Shown here one piece after another: positions 10,425-18,503 of a stretch of DNA of 64,000 nt. Origin of the DNA: CAVRJC01 sp963721435 (GTDB taxonomy: Bacteria > Actinomycetota > Acidimicrobiia > IMCC26256 > DASPTH01). The stretch's first letter is position 1, and each line of letters begins with the position of its first letter. The stretch lies in assembly GCA_963721435.1 (NCBI GenBank), contig CAVRJC010000012.1:1364001-1428000 (forward strand), given 5' to 3'. Under the pieces are notes generated by a model. That model was not told where the DNA came from, did no database searches, and was given only the letters and a program-made list of their open reading frames with translations. Both the position numbers and the translations under genes were made by a program.

Positions 10425-10464
10425 CGTCGGGAAGTCATTTCCGACGCGGATTTTGTTTTCCGCG
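10425..10464 (+). ncRNA. Two adjoining hairpins in the gene-poor region (possible structured RNA)
   Basis: CGTCGG...CCGACG (10425-10446) and CGCGGA...TCCGCG (10445-10464) are each perfect 6-bp stems that share two bases, so they compete or stack. The second loop is T-rich. They lie between array hairpins 3 and 4. No known RNA family was recognised. Confidence 0.3.
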
Positions 10465-10510
10465 CAGGTCCCCTCCGTACTCTCGACGCTCGTCTCGCTG
10501 TCAAGCGACT

Positions 10511-10530
10511 ATCGGGCGGGTTTCGTCTTC
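10511..10530 (+). terminator. Array element 4: conserved arm and tail, weak stem
   Basis: ATCGGGCGGG followed by TTTCGTCTTC matches the 3' arm and tail of its neighbours, but no good 5' arm is visible. Possibly decayed. Confidence 0.25.
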
Positions 10531-10672
10531 TTCTAGATCTGGGCGGCGTGTGGTGCTTCGAGTGCGTGACGGTGGCCTACGAAGCAATGAAGGCCGCGCA
10601 GCCGGACGTTTGATGCTCAACGGTCTTCTCTGGCAACTTGCGGGGCTGGCCCCTCATAGACAGCCGACGTTG

Positions 10673-10700
10673 CCCTGCCTTCGGGTGGGGTTTCGTCGTT
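10673..10700 (+). terminator. Terminator-like hairpin 5 of the array
   Basis: CCCTGCC-TTCG-GGTGGGG: 7-bp stem with two G-T pairs closing a TTCG tetraloop, followed directly by TTTCGTCGTT. Nearly identical in plan to 11036-11063. Confidence 0.55.
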
Positions 10701-11035
10701 TCCGGCGCGACTCAACCCCCGGGCAGGTGAGGGAAGAGCCGCGGCGACAAGAGCCTGAACGACCGGACGCGCACAAGTCCGCCGCAGCCCGATGCGTAGA
10801 CGCCCCCGTCCACCGCCTCGAGGTTACGCACGGGCCGGATTGCGCGTCAAGAGATCGTTCATGTTCCATCTCGTTGCAGCGGGCCGCCCCTGCTCCTGGC
10901 GCGAACCTGCACGCGGGTCCGTCACCAGGGAAGGCGAAGAATTGAGGTTCTGTTCATCGACATGCGCGGGCAGTACCCGTAACGTCCGAGTTGCGCTCCA
11001 AGCGAGCCGCCCCACCTCCGGGCAGGTGACGACGG

Positions 11036-11063
11036 CCCCACCTCCGGGTGGGGTTTCGTCGTC
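11036..11063 (+). terminator. Terminator-like hairpin 6 of the array
   Basis: CCCCACC-TCCG-GGTGGGG: perfect 7-bp stem, 4-nt loop, then TTTCGTCGTC. The best member of the array. Confidence 0.65.
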
Positions 11064-11345
11064 TCGGGGAGGGGTACGACGGATGTTTGCGTTGAATCCA
11101 CGAGTTCACAGAGTCGTCGACCCACGTTCAGGACCGTTCGGTCACTGTCTGAGCACATGCCCTTGCGAACCGAACCACACACAAACGGCGAGCGTGGACC
11201 GACAGCACGCGCGCACAGGGAACGAGCGAGAGCGTTGTTGCATCGTTGGCGAGAAGCGATGCGTCGACGGCGCGCGCACCACGACTGGGTACAGGACGGC
11301 TGTCGCGGAAGCCGCGAAGACCATTTACGAAGAACCTGAGCGCCC

Positions 11346-11420
11346 ATGTCGATCATCGCCGGCTTCGTCTCCATACTCCTGACGATCTCCATCGCAGTCT
11401 TCTTCATTCGGAACACCTAG
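11346..11420 (+). CDS. Possible 24-aa single-span membrane peptide
   Basis: ATG to TAG encodes MSIIAGFVSILLTISIAVFF plus four residues (RNT end), almost wholly hydrophobic with a positive C-terminus, as in small inner-membrane regulators and hydrophobic toxins. A terminator-like hairpin follows 9 bp after the stop. No clear Shine-Dalgarno is seen and chance cannot be excluded, but the strong hydrophobicity is unlike the surrounding frames. Confidence 0.3.
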   Translation: MSIIAGFVSILLTISIAVFFIRNT

Positions 11421-11428
11421 ACGCGAGC

Positions 11429-11460
11429 CTCCCGCGTTCAGGCGGAGACTTTCGTCGTTC
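11429..11460 (+). terminator. Terminator-like hairpin 7 of the array
   Basis: CTCC(C)GC pairs with GCGGAG around a GTTCAG loop, then ACTTTCGTCGTT. It sits just after the possible 24-aa peptide gene. Confidence 0.45.
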
Positions 11461-11630
11461 AGCGGCGCGAACAGATCGATGCTCCTCTGTGTTGTCAAGG
11501 GTTTTCGGCGGTGCGGGCAGACCAGTGATGGGCCACTCGGGTGAGTCCCGTCGCCAAGTCCCCGGGAGGGGGCGCCGCTGAAACTGCCCCGCGGGATGTA
11601 CGCGGGATGGCAGTCGTCGCGACGCGAAGC

Positions 11631-11652
11631 AGCGGGGGCCGAAACCCCCGCT
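11631..11652 (-). terminator. Terminator of tRNA-Pro
   Basis: On the tRNA strand AGCGGGGG-TTTCGG-CCCCCGCT forms an 8-bp stem starting 18 nt after the tRNA 3' end. Confidence 0.65.
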
Positions 11653-11670
11653 GACCGGCGAGAACTGTGG

Positions 11671-11745
11671 TCGGGATGCCGGGATTTGAACCCGGGACCT
11701 CAGCGTCCCGAACGCTGCGCGCTAACCAAGCTGCGCTACATCCCG
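11671..11745 (-). tRNA. tRNA-Pro (anticodon CGG)
   Basis: Reading the minus strand, the acceptor arms CGGGATG and CATCCCG pair, the D arm is GCGC...GCGC, the anticodon stem CAGCG/CGCTG encloses TTCGGGA (anticodon CGG, codon CCG), and the T arm is CCGGG-TTCAAAT-CCCGG. The discriminator is A; the 3' CCA is not encoded. A TAGACT box at 11761-11766 overlaps the stop codon of the preceding gene and could start the tRNA transcript. Confidence 0.93.
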
Positions 11746-11763
11746 TAGAACGAAGAGCGAAGT

Positions 11764-12180
11764 CTAGCCCTCGACGATTTCACGCTCCTCAGTGGAATCG
11801 TCTTGCGGTAGCTCCGCAGCGAGGAGACCGTCGACGGCCTTGCGCAGGGTTCCCGCGTCGATCGGCTTGACCAGCTCGCCGTCGGCATCGGCACGCTTGG
11901 CCAGGAAGCGGTCGGCCTCACGGTCGAGCAGCAGGAGGATCGACGTCTCGGGCAATCGCGCGGCGCCGGCCTCGAGGCGCAGGTCGATCGCACACGCGAT
12001 CCCGCCCATGTTGCCGATCTGCATGTCGAGCACCACGACGTCGGGTGTCTCGGCGGCGACAGCGGGGCGCACCTCCTGCCCGCGGGAGACCTCGATGACG
12101 CGCTGTCCGGGCCCGGTGCACGCAGACTTCACGAGGTCGCGGACCCAGGCTGCGTCGGCGGCGACGAGGATGAGGCTCAC
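11764..12180 (-). CDS. Stand-alone receiver-domain (CheY-like) protein
   Basis: 138 aa, one REC domain without an output domain. The phosphoacceptor-type Asp lies in VVLDMQIGNMGG (about residue 50) and the conserved Lys in LVKPIDAGTL. The N-terminal acidic pair is reduced (LVAADAAW), so phosphorylation is not certain. GTG 12180 is chosen because TAGCGT (12189-12194) lies 8 nt upstream, as in other leaderless genes here. Its stop codon is part of the tRNA-Pro -10 box. The cognate kinase is not in the window. Confidence 0.75.
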   Translation of the reverse strand: MSLILVAADAAWVRDLVKSACTGPGQRVIEVSRGQEVRPAVAAETPDVVVLDMQIGNMGGIACAIDLRLEAGAARLPETSILLLLDREADRFLAKRADADGELVKPIDAGTLRKAVDGLLAAELPQDDSTEEREIVEG

Positions 12181-12191
12181 GGCGGGGAACG

Positions 12192-13313
12192 CTAGCCGCC
12201 GGTCAGGTGACGGCCGACCTCGTGGAGAGCGGCGAACTCGAGCACGTCGTGGCGCAACTCGGGCACGTGCGTGACCGCCGCGTTGCCGATGCGCTGCTCG
12301 AGCCCGGTGAGCTGACGCCGCTCCCGTGCCGCGACCTCTTCGAAGTCGACGAGATTGGCGAAGCAGGCCGCGAGGTCGGGTGACGCGGTCGCGAGCCCGC
12401 ACCCGCGTCGACGGATCTCGTCGGGTGACTCGGCGCTGAAGTGCGGGTGCATGCGGTTCACGACGAGCGCTTCGACCGAACGACCGGTCTCGAGCAGTCG
12501 CTCGGCGAAGTACTGCGCTTCTTCGACGGCGTCACGCCGCGGCGTGGTCACGAGCACGAACGCGGTCTCGTCGGCGTTGAGCAGGCGCGCGACCTCCGCC
12601 GCGCGGTCGCGGAAGCCCTGCTCCATGCCTTCGAACGCGCGGAAGAACCCGACGACGTCGTCGACGACGTCGCGTCCGACGACGCGCGCGATCGTGCGGA
12701 GGAAGGCGCCGGTCGCGACCGCGGTGACGCGGAGCGCCGATCGCGTCGGCACCATCAGCATGCGGAAGATCCGGTTGTCGAGAAAGCGAGTGAGCCGCCG
12801 CGGCGCGTCGAGGAAGTCGAGCGCGTGACGCGTCGGCGGCGTGTCGACCACGATCAGGTCGAAGTCGCCGGAGTCGTGCAGCTCGTAGAGCTTCTCCATC
12901 GCCATGTACTCCTGCGTGCCCGACAGCGCGCCGGCGATGTTCCGATAGAAGCGGTTGTCGAGGATGCTCTGTGCCTGCTCCTCGGTGGCCGCGTACTGCG
13001 TGATGAGGTGATCGAAGGTCGACTTCGTGTCGAGCATCAACGCGTGCAACTCACCGGAGGCGTCGGCCTGCGCGTCGGTGTCCCAGAGCGAGCGCGCGAT
13101 GATGTTGGGCGTGTTCGACAGGTGCTCGATCCCGAGCGTGTTCGCGAGTCGCTTCGCGGGATCGATCGTGACGACAACCGCGCGACGACCGCGGCGCGCG
13201 CCTTCTACCGCGAGCGCGGCCGACGTCGTCGTCTTCCCGACGCCGCCGGTGCCGCAGCAGACGATGATGTGGCGCTCGGTCACGAGCGCATGCAGGTTGC
13301 CGGAGTCGATCAC
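12192..13313 (-). CDS. ArsA/Get3-family ATPase, second of a pair
   Basis: 373 aa. Deviant Walker A in CCGTGGVGKTTTSAALA (about 18-34), VVTIDPAKRLANTLG, and the Walker-B-type LIVVDTPPTRHALDFLDAP. Members bind ATP as dimers; in Actinobacteria the paired versions are not arsenite pumps and their role is poorly known. Its start overlaps the stop of the upstream partner by 4 bp (ATGA), so the two are co-translated and probably form a heterodimer. Mycobacteria have a similar pair (Rv3679-Rv3680) next to whiB4, and a whiB gene lies 1.5 kb away here. Confidence 0.85.
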   Translation of the reverse strand: MIDSGNLHALVTERHIIVCCGTGGVGKTTTSAALAVEGARRGRRAVVVTIDPAKRLANTLGIEHLSNTPNIIARSLWDTDAQADASGELHALMLDTKSTFDHLITQYAATEEQAQSILDNRFYRNIAGALSGTQEYMAMEKLYELHDSGDFDLIVVDTPPTRHALDFLDAPRRLTRFLDNRIFRMLMVPTRSALRVTAVATGAFLRTIARVVGRDVVDDVVGFFRAFEGMEQGFRDRAAEVARLLNADETAFVLVTTPRRDAVEEAQYFAERLLETGRSVEALVVNRMHPHFSAESPDEIRRRGCGLATASPDLAACFANLVDFEEVAARERRQLTGLEQRIGNAAVTHVPELRHDVLEFAALHEVGRHLTGG

Positions 13314-14278
13314 GACGCCTTCGGGAGATCGATGAGGCCGACCCCCGTCGTGAACGCGTCCGCGAGCGCGTCGACTTCGGCGGGCCCGATGTCGGCGGTG
13401 AAGAGGAACGGGAGCCGGATCTGCGGGAGCGGCAACTGATCAGCGAGCCGCGCGCATTGTTGTTGTTGCCGGCGGTGCCAGTCGCTCCGGAACCCCGCGG
13501 CCGACGCCAGCGCGACCACCTGCTCGTCGGGCAGTGACGCGCCGATCCGTTCGGCCTCGGCCCGCACGCTCGCGTCCGTCCACCGCGTGCCGCTGGGGCC
13601 GGGAAGGCCCGCGACGTACGAGTTCACGACCACCGGGCCCAACGCGACGCCGGCGCGGTCTTCGATCGCGAACGCGGTCTCGACCAGTTCGGTGACCGGG
13701 GTCTCCTCGGGCACGGTGACGAGCATCACCTGGCAACGCTTCGGGTCGGTGAGGAGCTCGACCACGTCGGCCGCCTGCTTGCGCACGGGCCCGACGCGGA
13801 CCGCGTCGAGGAGCCCGCGGGCCGACATGAGGAAGCTGATGGCGTGCCCCGCCGCCGGCGCGTCGAGCACGATGAGGTCGGCGGCGTTGGCGCGTTCGAG
13901 CGCCTTGACCTTCCCGAGCACGAGGATGTCCTTCATCCCCGGGACCGCGGTCGACACGACGTCGAGGGCGCCGCTCGCGGTCAGCCTGCGGGAGATCCGG
14001 CGCATCCCGTGATCCTCGAGGTACTCGAGCAACGCCTCGTCGGGGGTGAGCGTGCGGGCCCGGAGGCCAGGCCGCAGCTCCTGCTCCTCGTAGGTGAGTG
14101 GAGGTGAATCGAAGCAGGCGGCGAGCCCTGATTTACCCTCGACCTCGACGATCAGCACACTCATGCCCGTCCGGGTTGCCGCGGTGGCGAGTGCCGCCGT
14201 TACCGTCGTCTTTCCCACGCCGCCCTTGCCCGCAACGATGACGATCCGGGAGGCCGAGCAGAAACGCTCGAGATCCAT
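13310..14278 (-). CDS. ArsA-family ATPase, first of a pair
   Basis: 322 aa. P-loop VAGKGGVGKTTVTAALA at about residues 14-30, then VLIVEVEGKSGLAACFD, and LIVLDAPAAGHAISFL as Walker B region. The C-terminal third keeps RLPFLFTADIGPAEVDAL. ATG 14278 has TAGCAT 8 nt upstream (14287-14292) and no Shine-Dalgarno, so a leaderless start is likely. It leads a two-gene unit with the ATPase at 12192. The divergent NfeD-like gene appears to start at the same base pair. Confidence 0.85.
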   Translation of the reverse strand: MDLERFCSASRIVIVAGKGGVGKTTVTAALATAATRTGMSVLIVEVEGKSGLAACFDSPPLTYEEQELRPGLRARTLTPDEALLEYLEDHGMRRISRRLTASGALDVVSTAVPGMKDILVLGKVKALERANAADLIVLDAPAAGHAISFLMSARGLLDAVRVGPVRKQAADVVELLTDPKRCQVMLVTVPEETPVTELVETAFAIEDRAGVALGPVVVNSYVAGLPGPSGTRWTDASVRAEAERIGASLPDEQVVALASAAGFRSDWHRRQQQQCARLADQLPLPQIRLPFLFTADIGPAEVDALADAFTTGVGLIDLPKAS

Positions 14279-15692
14279 GGCCCAGAATGCTACGGGAGTC
14301 CCCCTTGCGCGCTTCGTGCGTCGTCTGTGTGCGGTCGTGGCGATCGTGGTCGCATGCGCGTCGGGCGTGTTCGATGCCGTCGGCGCGGGCGCCGCGGCGC
14401 GCGCGGGCCATCGCGGGATCGACGTCGTCCAGATCGAGGGCTTCTACGACGCGCCCAACCAGTCATTGATGCTCGACGCGATCGAGCAGGCGAACGCGAC
14501 CGGCAGCACCGCGCTCATCTTCCAGGTGAAGTCGCAGGGTGCGATCGACGTTGACGTGCACAAGGTGATCCGCGCCATCGACCGATCGCAAGTGCCGATC
14601 ATCTTCTGGGTCGGGCCGTCGGGTGCCGACGCCAAGGGCGCCATTACGCTCCTGCTGCAAGCCGCCCACCTCGCGTTCATCTCGCCGAACTCGGGCGCGG
14701 GGCCCGCCAATCCGGTGTTGCTCGACGAGCCCGGCGCGCGGTCCGACCGCTCGGTGGCGAACGAGCTCGCGGCGCTCGCACGGAAGCACGATCGCGATCC
14801 GCAGGGCGCGCGACGGCTCGCGACCGAGCGGCTCGGCTCCCAGGAGGCATCCGACGTCGGTGCGACCAACGGTGTGCGCCCGACGATCGGTGAGCTGATC
14901 GTCCGGCTCGACGGCAAGACCGTCACCACCAAGGCGGGCGACATCAAGCTGTCGACCGCGAATGTCATCGGCACCGGCCGGGACCGGCGGCGCCAGCCGA
15001 ATCAGGTGGTGCGCTTCAACCGCCTCGACCTCGGCGGGCAACTTCTGCACCGGCTCATCAGCCCGTCGATCGCGTATTTCCTGATCATCGCGGGCCTCGC
15101 ACTGCTGGTGTTCGAGTTCTACACCGCGTCGATCGGCCTCGCGGGCCTGGTCGGTGCCGTCTGCGCAATCGGCGCGTTCGTGGGCTTCTCGTACCTGCCG
15201 ATGCACTGGTGGGCGCTCGGCCTCCTGTTCCTCTCCGCGTTCGGGTATGCGATCGACGTCCAGGCCGGCGGGCTCGGGGTGTGGACGGCCATCGCCACGC
15301 TGTCGCTCGCCGCAGGCTCCTTTTGGCTGTACGGCGGCTCGTCGCAGCTGCGCCCGCCGTGGTGGGAGTTCCTCATCGTGGGCGGGGGCATGGTCCTGTT
15401 CATGCTCGGCGCGATGACGGCCATGGTCCGCGCCCGGTTCTCGACCCCCACCGTCGGTCGTGAAGGGATGATCGGGCAGACCGGCGTGGCCGAGGTGGCC
15501 GTCGACCCCGACGGCGTCATCCTGATCCGGGGCGCCCGGTGGCGCGCCCGCACCAATCGCGCGACGCCGATCGCCGCCGGTGCCGCAGCGCGGGTCGTGG
15601 CAGTCGAGGGCCTCGTGCTCGAGGTCGAGCCCCCCGAGGGCGGAGCGCGTGACTACCGGGATTCTGCCCGGCGCTCCAAGAGTGAAACCTGA
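14277..15692 (+). CDS. NfeD-like membrane protein with ClpP/SppA-like N-terminal domain
   Basis: 471 aa from ATG 14277, which overlaps the divergent ArsA start; GTG 14316 at the head of the signal segment is a strong alternative. After a signal peptide (about 15-45) comes a protease-like domain (VVQIEGFYD, ALIFQVKSQGAIDVDV, VPIIFWVGPSGADAKGA), where the serine/lysine of active NfeD1b proteins cannot be confirmed. Then come four to five membrane helices (about 265-390) and a C-terminal OB-like NfeD domain (VGREGMIGQTGVAEVAV). Such proteins act in membrane quality control with flotillins or stomatins; no partner is adjacent. Confidence 0.75.
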   Translation: MAQNATGVPLARFVRRLCAVVAIVVACASGVFDAVGAGAAARAGHRGIDVVQIEGFYDAPNQSLMLDAIEQANATGSTALIFQVKSQGAIDVDVHKVIRAIDRSQVPIIFWVGPSGADAKGAITLLLQAAHLAFISPNSGAGPANPVLLDEPGARSDRSVANELAALARKHDRDPQGARRLATERLGSQEASDVGATNGVRPTIGELIVRLDGKTVTTKAGDIKLSTANVIGTGRDRRRQPNQVVRFNRLDLGGQLLHRLISPSIAYFLIIAGLALLVFEFYTASIGLAGLVGAVCAIGAFVGFSYLPMHWWALGLLFLSAFGYAIDVQAGGLGVWTAIATLSLAAGSFWLYGGSSQLRPPWWEFLIVGGGMVLFMLGAMTAMVRARFSTPTVGREGMIGQTGVAEVAVDPDGVILIRGARWRARTNRATPIAAGAAARVVAVEGLVLEVEPPEGGARDYRDSARRSKSET

Positions 15693-15709
15693 TTTCACCC
15701 GCGGAGATC

Positions 15710-15738
15710 TTGTCTCCCCCGCGAACGCCGAGTAGTTT
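15710..15738 (+). promoter_or_regulatory. Promoter of whiB
   Basis: TTGTCT (15710-15715) and TAGTTT (15733-15738) are separated by 17 bp. Transcription would begin near 15745, leaving a 34-nt leader with AAGGGGG before the GTG. Confidence 0.5.
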
Positions 15739-15778
15739 CCGCGGCCGCGAGCAGCCGTTGGGACGAAGGGGGCCTCCG

Positions 15779-16039
15779 GTGGCGGTCAGCACACTCGAGA
15801 CGTGGCGTGCCCGGGCCGCGTGCCGCGGCCCGAAGACCGCGTTGTTCTTCCCGCCCACGAGCGTGGAGCGCAAGGAAGACCGTGACGCCCGTGAGCAACG
15901 GGCCAAGGCGATCTGCCACGAGTGCCCGGTGCAGCGCGACTGCCTCGACTACGCGGTCGGCGTCGGCGAGATGCACGGCATCTGGGGCGGATTGAACGAG
16001 ACGGAGCGGCGAGGCCTGCTCGAGTCGACCTACAGCTGA
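15779..16039 (+). CDS. WhiB-family iron-sulfur transcription regulator
   Basis: 86 aa from GTG 15779, with AAGGGGG about 7 nt upstream. Cysteines at about 15, 46, 49 and 55 (C...CHECPVQRDC) ligate a [4Fe-4S] cluster, and GIWGG marks the following turn. WhiB proteins exist only in Actinobacteria and their phages and bind the primary sigma factor. Proximity to the ArsA pair resembles the mycobacterial whiB4 neighbourhood, where the protein responds to redox stress; assigning it as a WhiB4 orthologue would need a tree. Confidence 0.92.
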   Translation: MAVSTLETWRARAACRGPKTALFFPPTSVERKEDRDAREQRAKAICHECPVQRDCLDYAVGVGEMHGIWGGLNETERRGLLESTYS

Positions 16040-16053
16040 GTACCGTTGCGGTC

Positions 16054-18435
16054 GTGACCGCGGGTTCCCGGGGGGCGCCCGCGTTCGGATTCGGCCACGC
16101 CGACGAGCATCCGTACCGGCGTCTCACTGCCGACTGGGTCAAGCTGCCGCTCTCGATCGCGCTCCTCGTCGCGAGCGCACTGCACGTCGGTGACGAGATC
16201 GCGGCCGAGCTGCGCGTCGATCGCCTGTTCTCGGACTGGCCGCATCGGTTCGACGGCGTGTACCGCGGCCTGTTCGCGGTCGGCACGCTGTGGGGCGTCG
16301 GCCTCGTGGTCGTCGCCGCGCTCGTCGCGCGCCGGTGGCGTCTCGGTCTCGTGCTCGGGCTCGGTGGTGTGCTCGCATGGTTCGCCGCGCGGTTCGTGGG
16401 CTTGCTCGTGTCGGGGCATTCGTTCGGCGACGTGTTCGTCGGCGTGTTCGACGGCACGCGCCCAGGGTCGTATCCCGCGGTCCACCTTGCGGTGATCGCC
16501 GCCGTCATCCTCACCGCCGAGCCGTTCCTCACGCGACCGATGCGGAGACTCGGACAATTCCTGCTCGCGTTGCTCACGCTCGCCGCGCTGGTCGTGGGAC
16601 CGATGGGCGTGAACGACGTGTTCGGCGCGGTCGTGCTGGCGTGGGGCGTCGCGGCGGTGCTGCACCTCGCCTTCGGGTCGCCCGCCGGCCGGCCGACGAG
16701 CGCGCAGGTGCGCGTCTCGCTCGAAGAGCTGAACTTCCCGGTGGATCGGGTGGTGCTCGCACCCGAGCAGGAGCGCGGCTTCACGCTCATGACCGCCGAG
16801 ATGGCGGGCGGCGGAGCATTACCGGTGAAGGTCTACGGGCGTGACGCCGCCGACACGCGGCTCGTGGCGAAAGCGTGGCGCTTCCTCGCGTACAAGGACT
16901 CCGGCCCGACGCTCACGATCACCCGGCTGCAACAGGTCGAGCACGAGGCACTGTGCCTGTACGCGGCGCGCGACGTCGGAGTGCCGGCACCGCAGGTGGT
17001 CGTCGCCGGCCTCGCGGGGCCGTCGGCCGCGATTCTCGTGACGCGCCTCCCGCCCGCGGTACCGCTCTCGGCTGACGATCCCGGCATCAACGCGCAACTG
17101 CGCGAGCTCTGGCGTCACGTCGCGCGCATGCGTGACGCGCGGATCGCGCACGGCGCGCTCGACCTCGAGCACGTGGGCGCGGCCGCGGACGCGACCGTGA
17201 TCGACGACTTTGCGATGGCGTCGGTGTCGGCGCCCGACACGCGCCTCGACCAGGACGTCGCGCAGCTGCTCGTCGCGACTGCGTCGCTGGTCGGTGAGGA
17301 CACGGCAACACGCGCGGCCGTCGACGTGCTCGGTGCCGAGGTTGTCGGCGCCGCGTTGCCCTACTTCCAGAAACCCGCGCTGAGCACGGCGAACCGGCGC
17401 GCCCTCCGCGCCGACAAGGACCTCCTCGATCCGCTCCGTGAAACGGTCACCACCGCCACGGGTCACGCACCGGTTCCGGTGACGGAGCTGCGGCGGGTCA
17501 AGCCGCTCAACATCGCGATGTTCGTCGGCCTGCTGTTCGCGTTGTGGGTGATCCTCGGCCAGGTCGGCAGCCTCAGCGACCTCTGGGACACGATGAAGAC
17601 GGCCGAGTGGCCGTGGCTGCTGCTCGGGCTCATGTTCTCGGTGTCGACGAGCGTCGCGTGGGCATTCACGACCATCGGTACCGTGCGCCAGCAGATCCCG
17701 TTGATTCCGGCGACGTTGCTGCAGATGGCGGTGTCGTTCGCGAACCTCGTCGCGACCACGGGCGCGGCGTCGACGCTCATGAACATCCGGTTCCTGCAGA
17801 AGCAGGGCGTCGAGGTCGGGCCCGCGACCTCGTCCGGGCTCGTGGCCGGCGTCTCGGGCACGGTCGCGCAGTTCGGCCTCTTCATCGTGACCGGCCTGAT
17901 CGTCGGCGAAGAAGTGCGGCTCTCTCAGATCGGAGGCGACGGCGGATTCGGGAAGAAGATGATCCTCCTGTCGGTGGTCGTCGTCGCGGTCATCGCCGCC
18001 GTGGTCTTCGCGGTCCCGAAGCTCCGGCGCATCGCACGCGACAAGGTCTGGCCGCAGGTGCTCGCGGCGATCCGCAACATCTGGCACATCGTGTCGTCAC
18101 CTCGGCAGCTCTTCACCGTGCTCGGTGGCGCGGTGGCGGCGCAGGTGTTGTCGTCGCTGTGCCTACTTTCGTGTCTGCTCGCGTACGGCGGCAGGCTCTC
18201 GTTCGTCGAGATCGTCTTCGTGAACACGTCGGCGTCGTTCCTGGCGAGCCTCGTGCCCGTGCCGGGCGGCGTCGGCATCTCCGAAGCCGCGCTGATCGCG
18301 GGACTCACTGCGTTCGGGATCCCGGCGGAGATCGCGACCGCCACCGTGATCACGCACCGGCTCTTCACCTCGTATCTGCCGCCGATCTGGGGCAGCCAGG
18401 CGATGAAGTGGCTCGTGCGGGAGGGCTACCTGTAG
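16054..18435 (+). CDS. Large membrane protein: N-terminal helices, kinase-like domain, LPG-synthase-type flippase region
   Basis: 793 aa from GTG 16054; TACCGT (16041-16046) lies 7 nt upstream, suggesting a leaderless mRNA. Residues about 25-215 hold five or six helices; about 230-480 resemble an aminoglycoside-phosphotransferase/Bud32-like kinase fold (LPVKVYGRDAADTRLVAKA, then MRDARIAHGALDLEHV and TVIDDFAMA as catalytic-loop and metal-binding equivalents). Residues about 500-790 are a UPF0104/lysylphosphatidylglycerol-synthase membrane region ending in VPVPGGVGISEAAL. No synthase domain is attached, so lipid or polyprenyl translocation is likelier than aminoacylation. Family role unproven. 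Confidence 0.8.
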   Translation: MTAGSRGAPAFGFGHADEHPYRRLTADWVKLPLSIALLVASALHVGDEIAAELRVDRLFSDWPHRFDGVYRGLFAVGTLWGVGLVVVAALVARRWRLGLVLGLGGVLAWFAARFVGLLVSGHSFGDVFVGVFDGTRPGSYPAVHLAVIAAVILTAEPFLTRPMRRLGQFLLALLTLAALVVGPMGVNDVFGAVVLAWGVAAVLHLAFGSPAGRPTSAQVRVSLEELNFPVDRVVLAPEQERGFTLMTAEMAGGGALPVKVYGRDAADTRLVAKAWRFLAYKDSGPTLTITRLQQVEHEALCLYAARDVGVPAPQVVVAGLAGPSAAILVTRLPPAVPLSADDPGINAQLRELWRHVARMRDARIAHGALDLEHVGAAADATVIDDFAMASVSAPDTRLDQDVAQLLVATASLVGEDTATRAAVDVLGAEVVGAALPYFQKPALSTANRRALRADKDLLDPLRETVTTATGHAPVPVTELRRVKPLNIAMFVGLLFALWVILGQVGSLSDLWDTMKTAEWPWLLLGLMFSVSTSVAWAFTTIGTVRQQIPLIPATLLQMAVSFANLVATTGAASTLMNIRFLQKQGVEVGPATSSGLVAGVSGTVAQFGLFIVTGLIVGEEVRLSQIGGDGGFGKKMILLSVVVVAVIAAVVFAVPKLRRIARDKVWPQVLAAIRNIWHIVSSPRQLFTVLGGAVAAQVLSSLCLLSCLLAYGGRLSFVEIVFVNTSASFLASLVPVPGGVGISEAALIAGLTAFGIPAEIATATVITHRLFTSYLPPIWGSQAMKWLVREGYL

Positions 18436-18467
18436 CTCCGTATGCTGCGCGGTCGAGAGTCGTCCCG

Positions 18468-18493
18468 TCGAGCAGGCAAGTCGAGCAGGCAAG
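18468..18493 (+). repeat. Tandem 13-bp duplication before the DUF2252 gene
   Basis: TCGAGCAGGCAAG occurs twice without a gap, between the upstream stop and the Shine-Dalgarno of the next gene. Confidence 0.6.
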
Positions 18494-18503
18494 GGAGAGG
18501 CGC

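Larger units (their letters stand above)
9930..11630. other. 1.7-kb region without a recognisable protein gene, rich in hairpins
   Basis: No reading frame on either strand shows family resemblance or actinobacterial codon bias. The region carries the right copy of the 17-bp repeat, about seven same-strand terminator-like hairpins (10195-11460), two adjoining hairpins at 10425-10464 and one possible 24-aa membrane peptide (11346). It ends at the terminator of tRNA-Pro. Together with the decayed genes to its left, it looks like the remains of an island next to the tRNA, but no attachment-site duplication of the tRNA end was found. Confidence 0.5.

Noticed and set aside
10195..11460. Integron cassette array (attC sites)
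   Set aside because: No GTTRRRY core sites or integrase; the repeats look like terminators instead.
11581..11680. tRNA-end duplication as attachment site
   Set aside because: GCGGGATG near 11591 and 11602 matches the tRNA end over a few bases only; too short to support integration.
11667..11870. Protein starting MVGMPGFEPGTSASR
   Set aside because: This is the antisense translation of tRNA-Pro, a well-known annotation artefact.
17544..18503. N-terminal extension of the DUF2252 protein
   Set aside because: Antisense/alternate-frame reading through the flippase-like gene; homology and ribosome-binding site begin at 18504.
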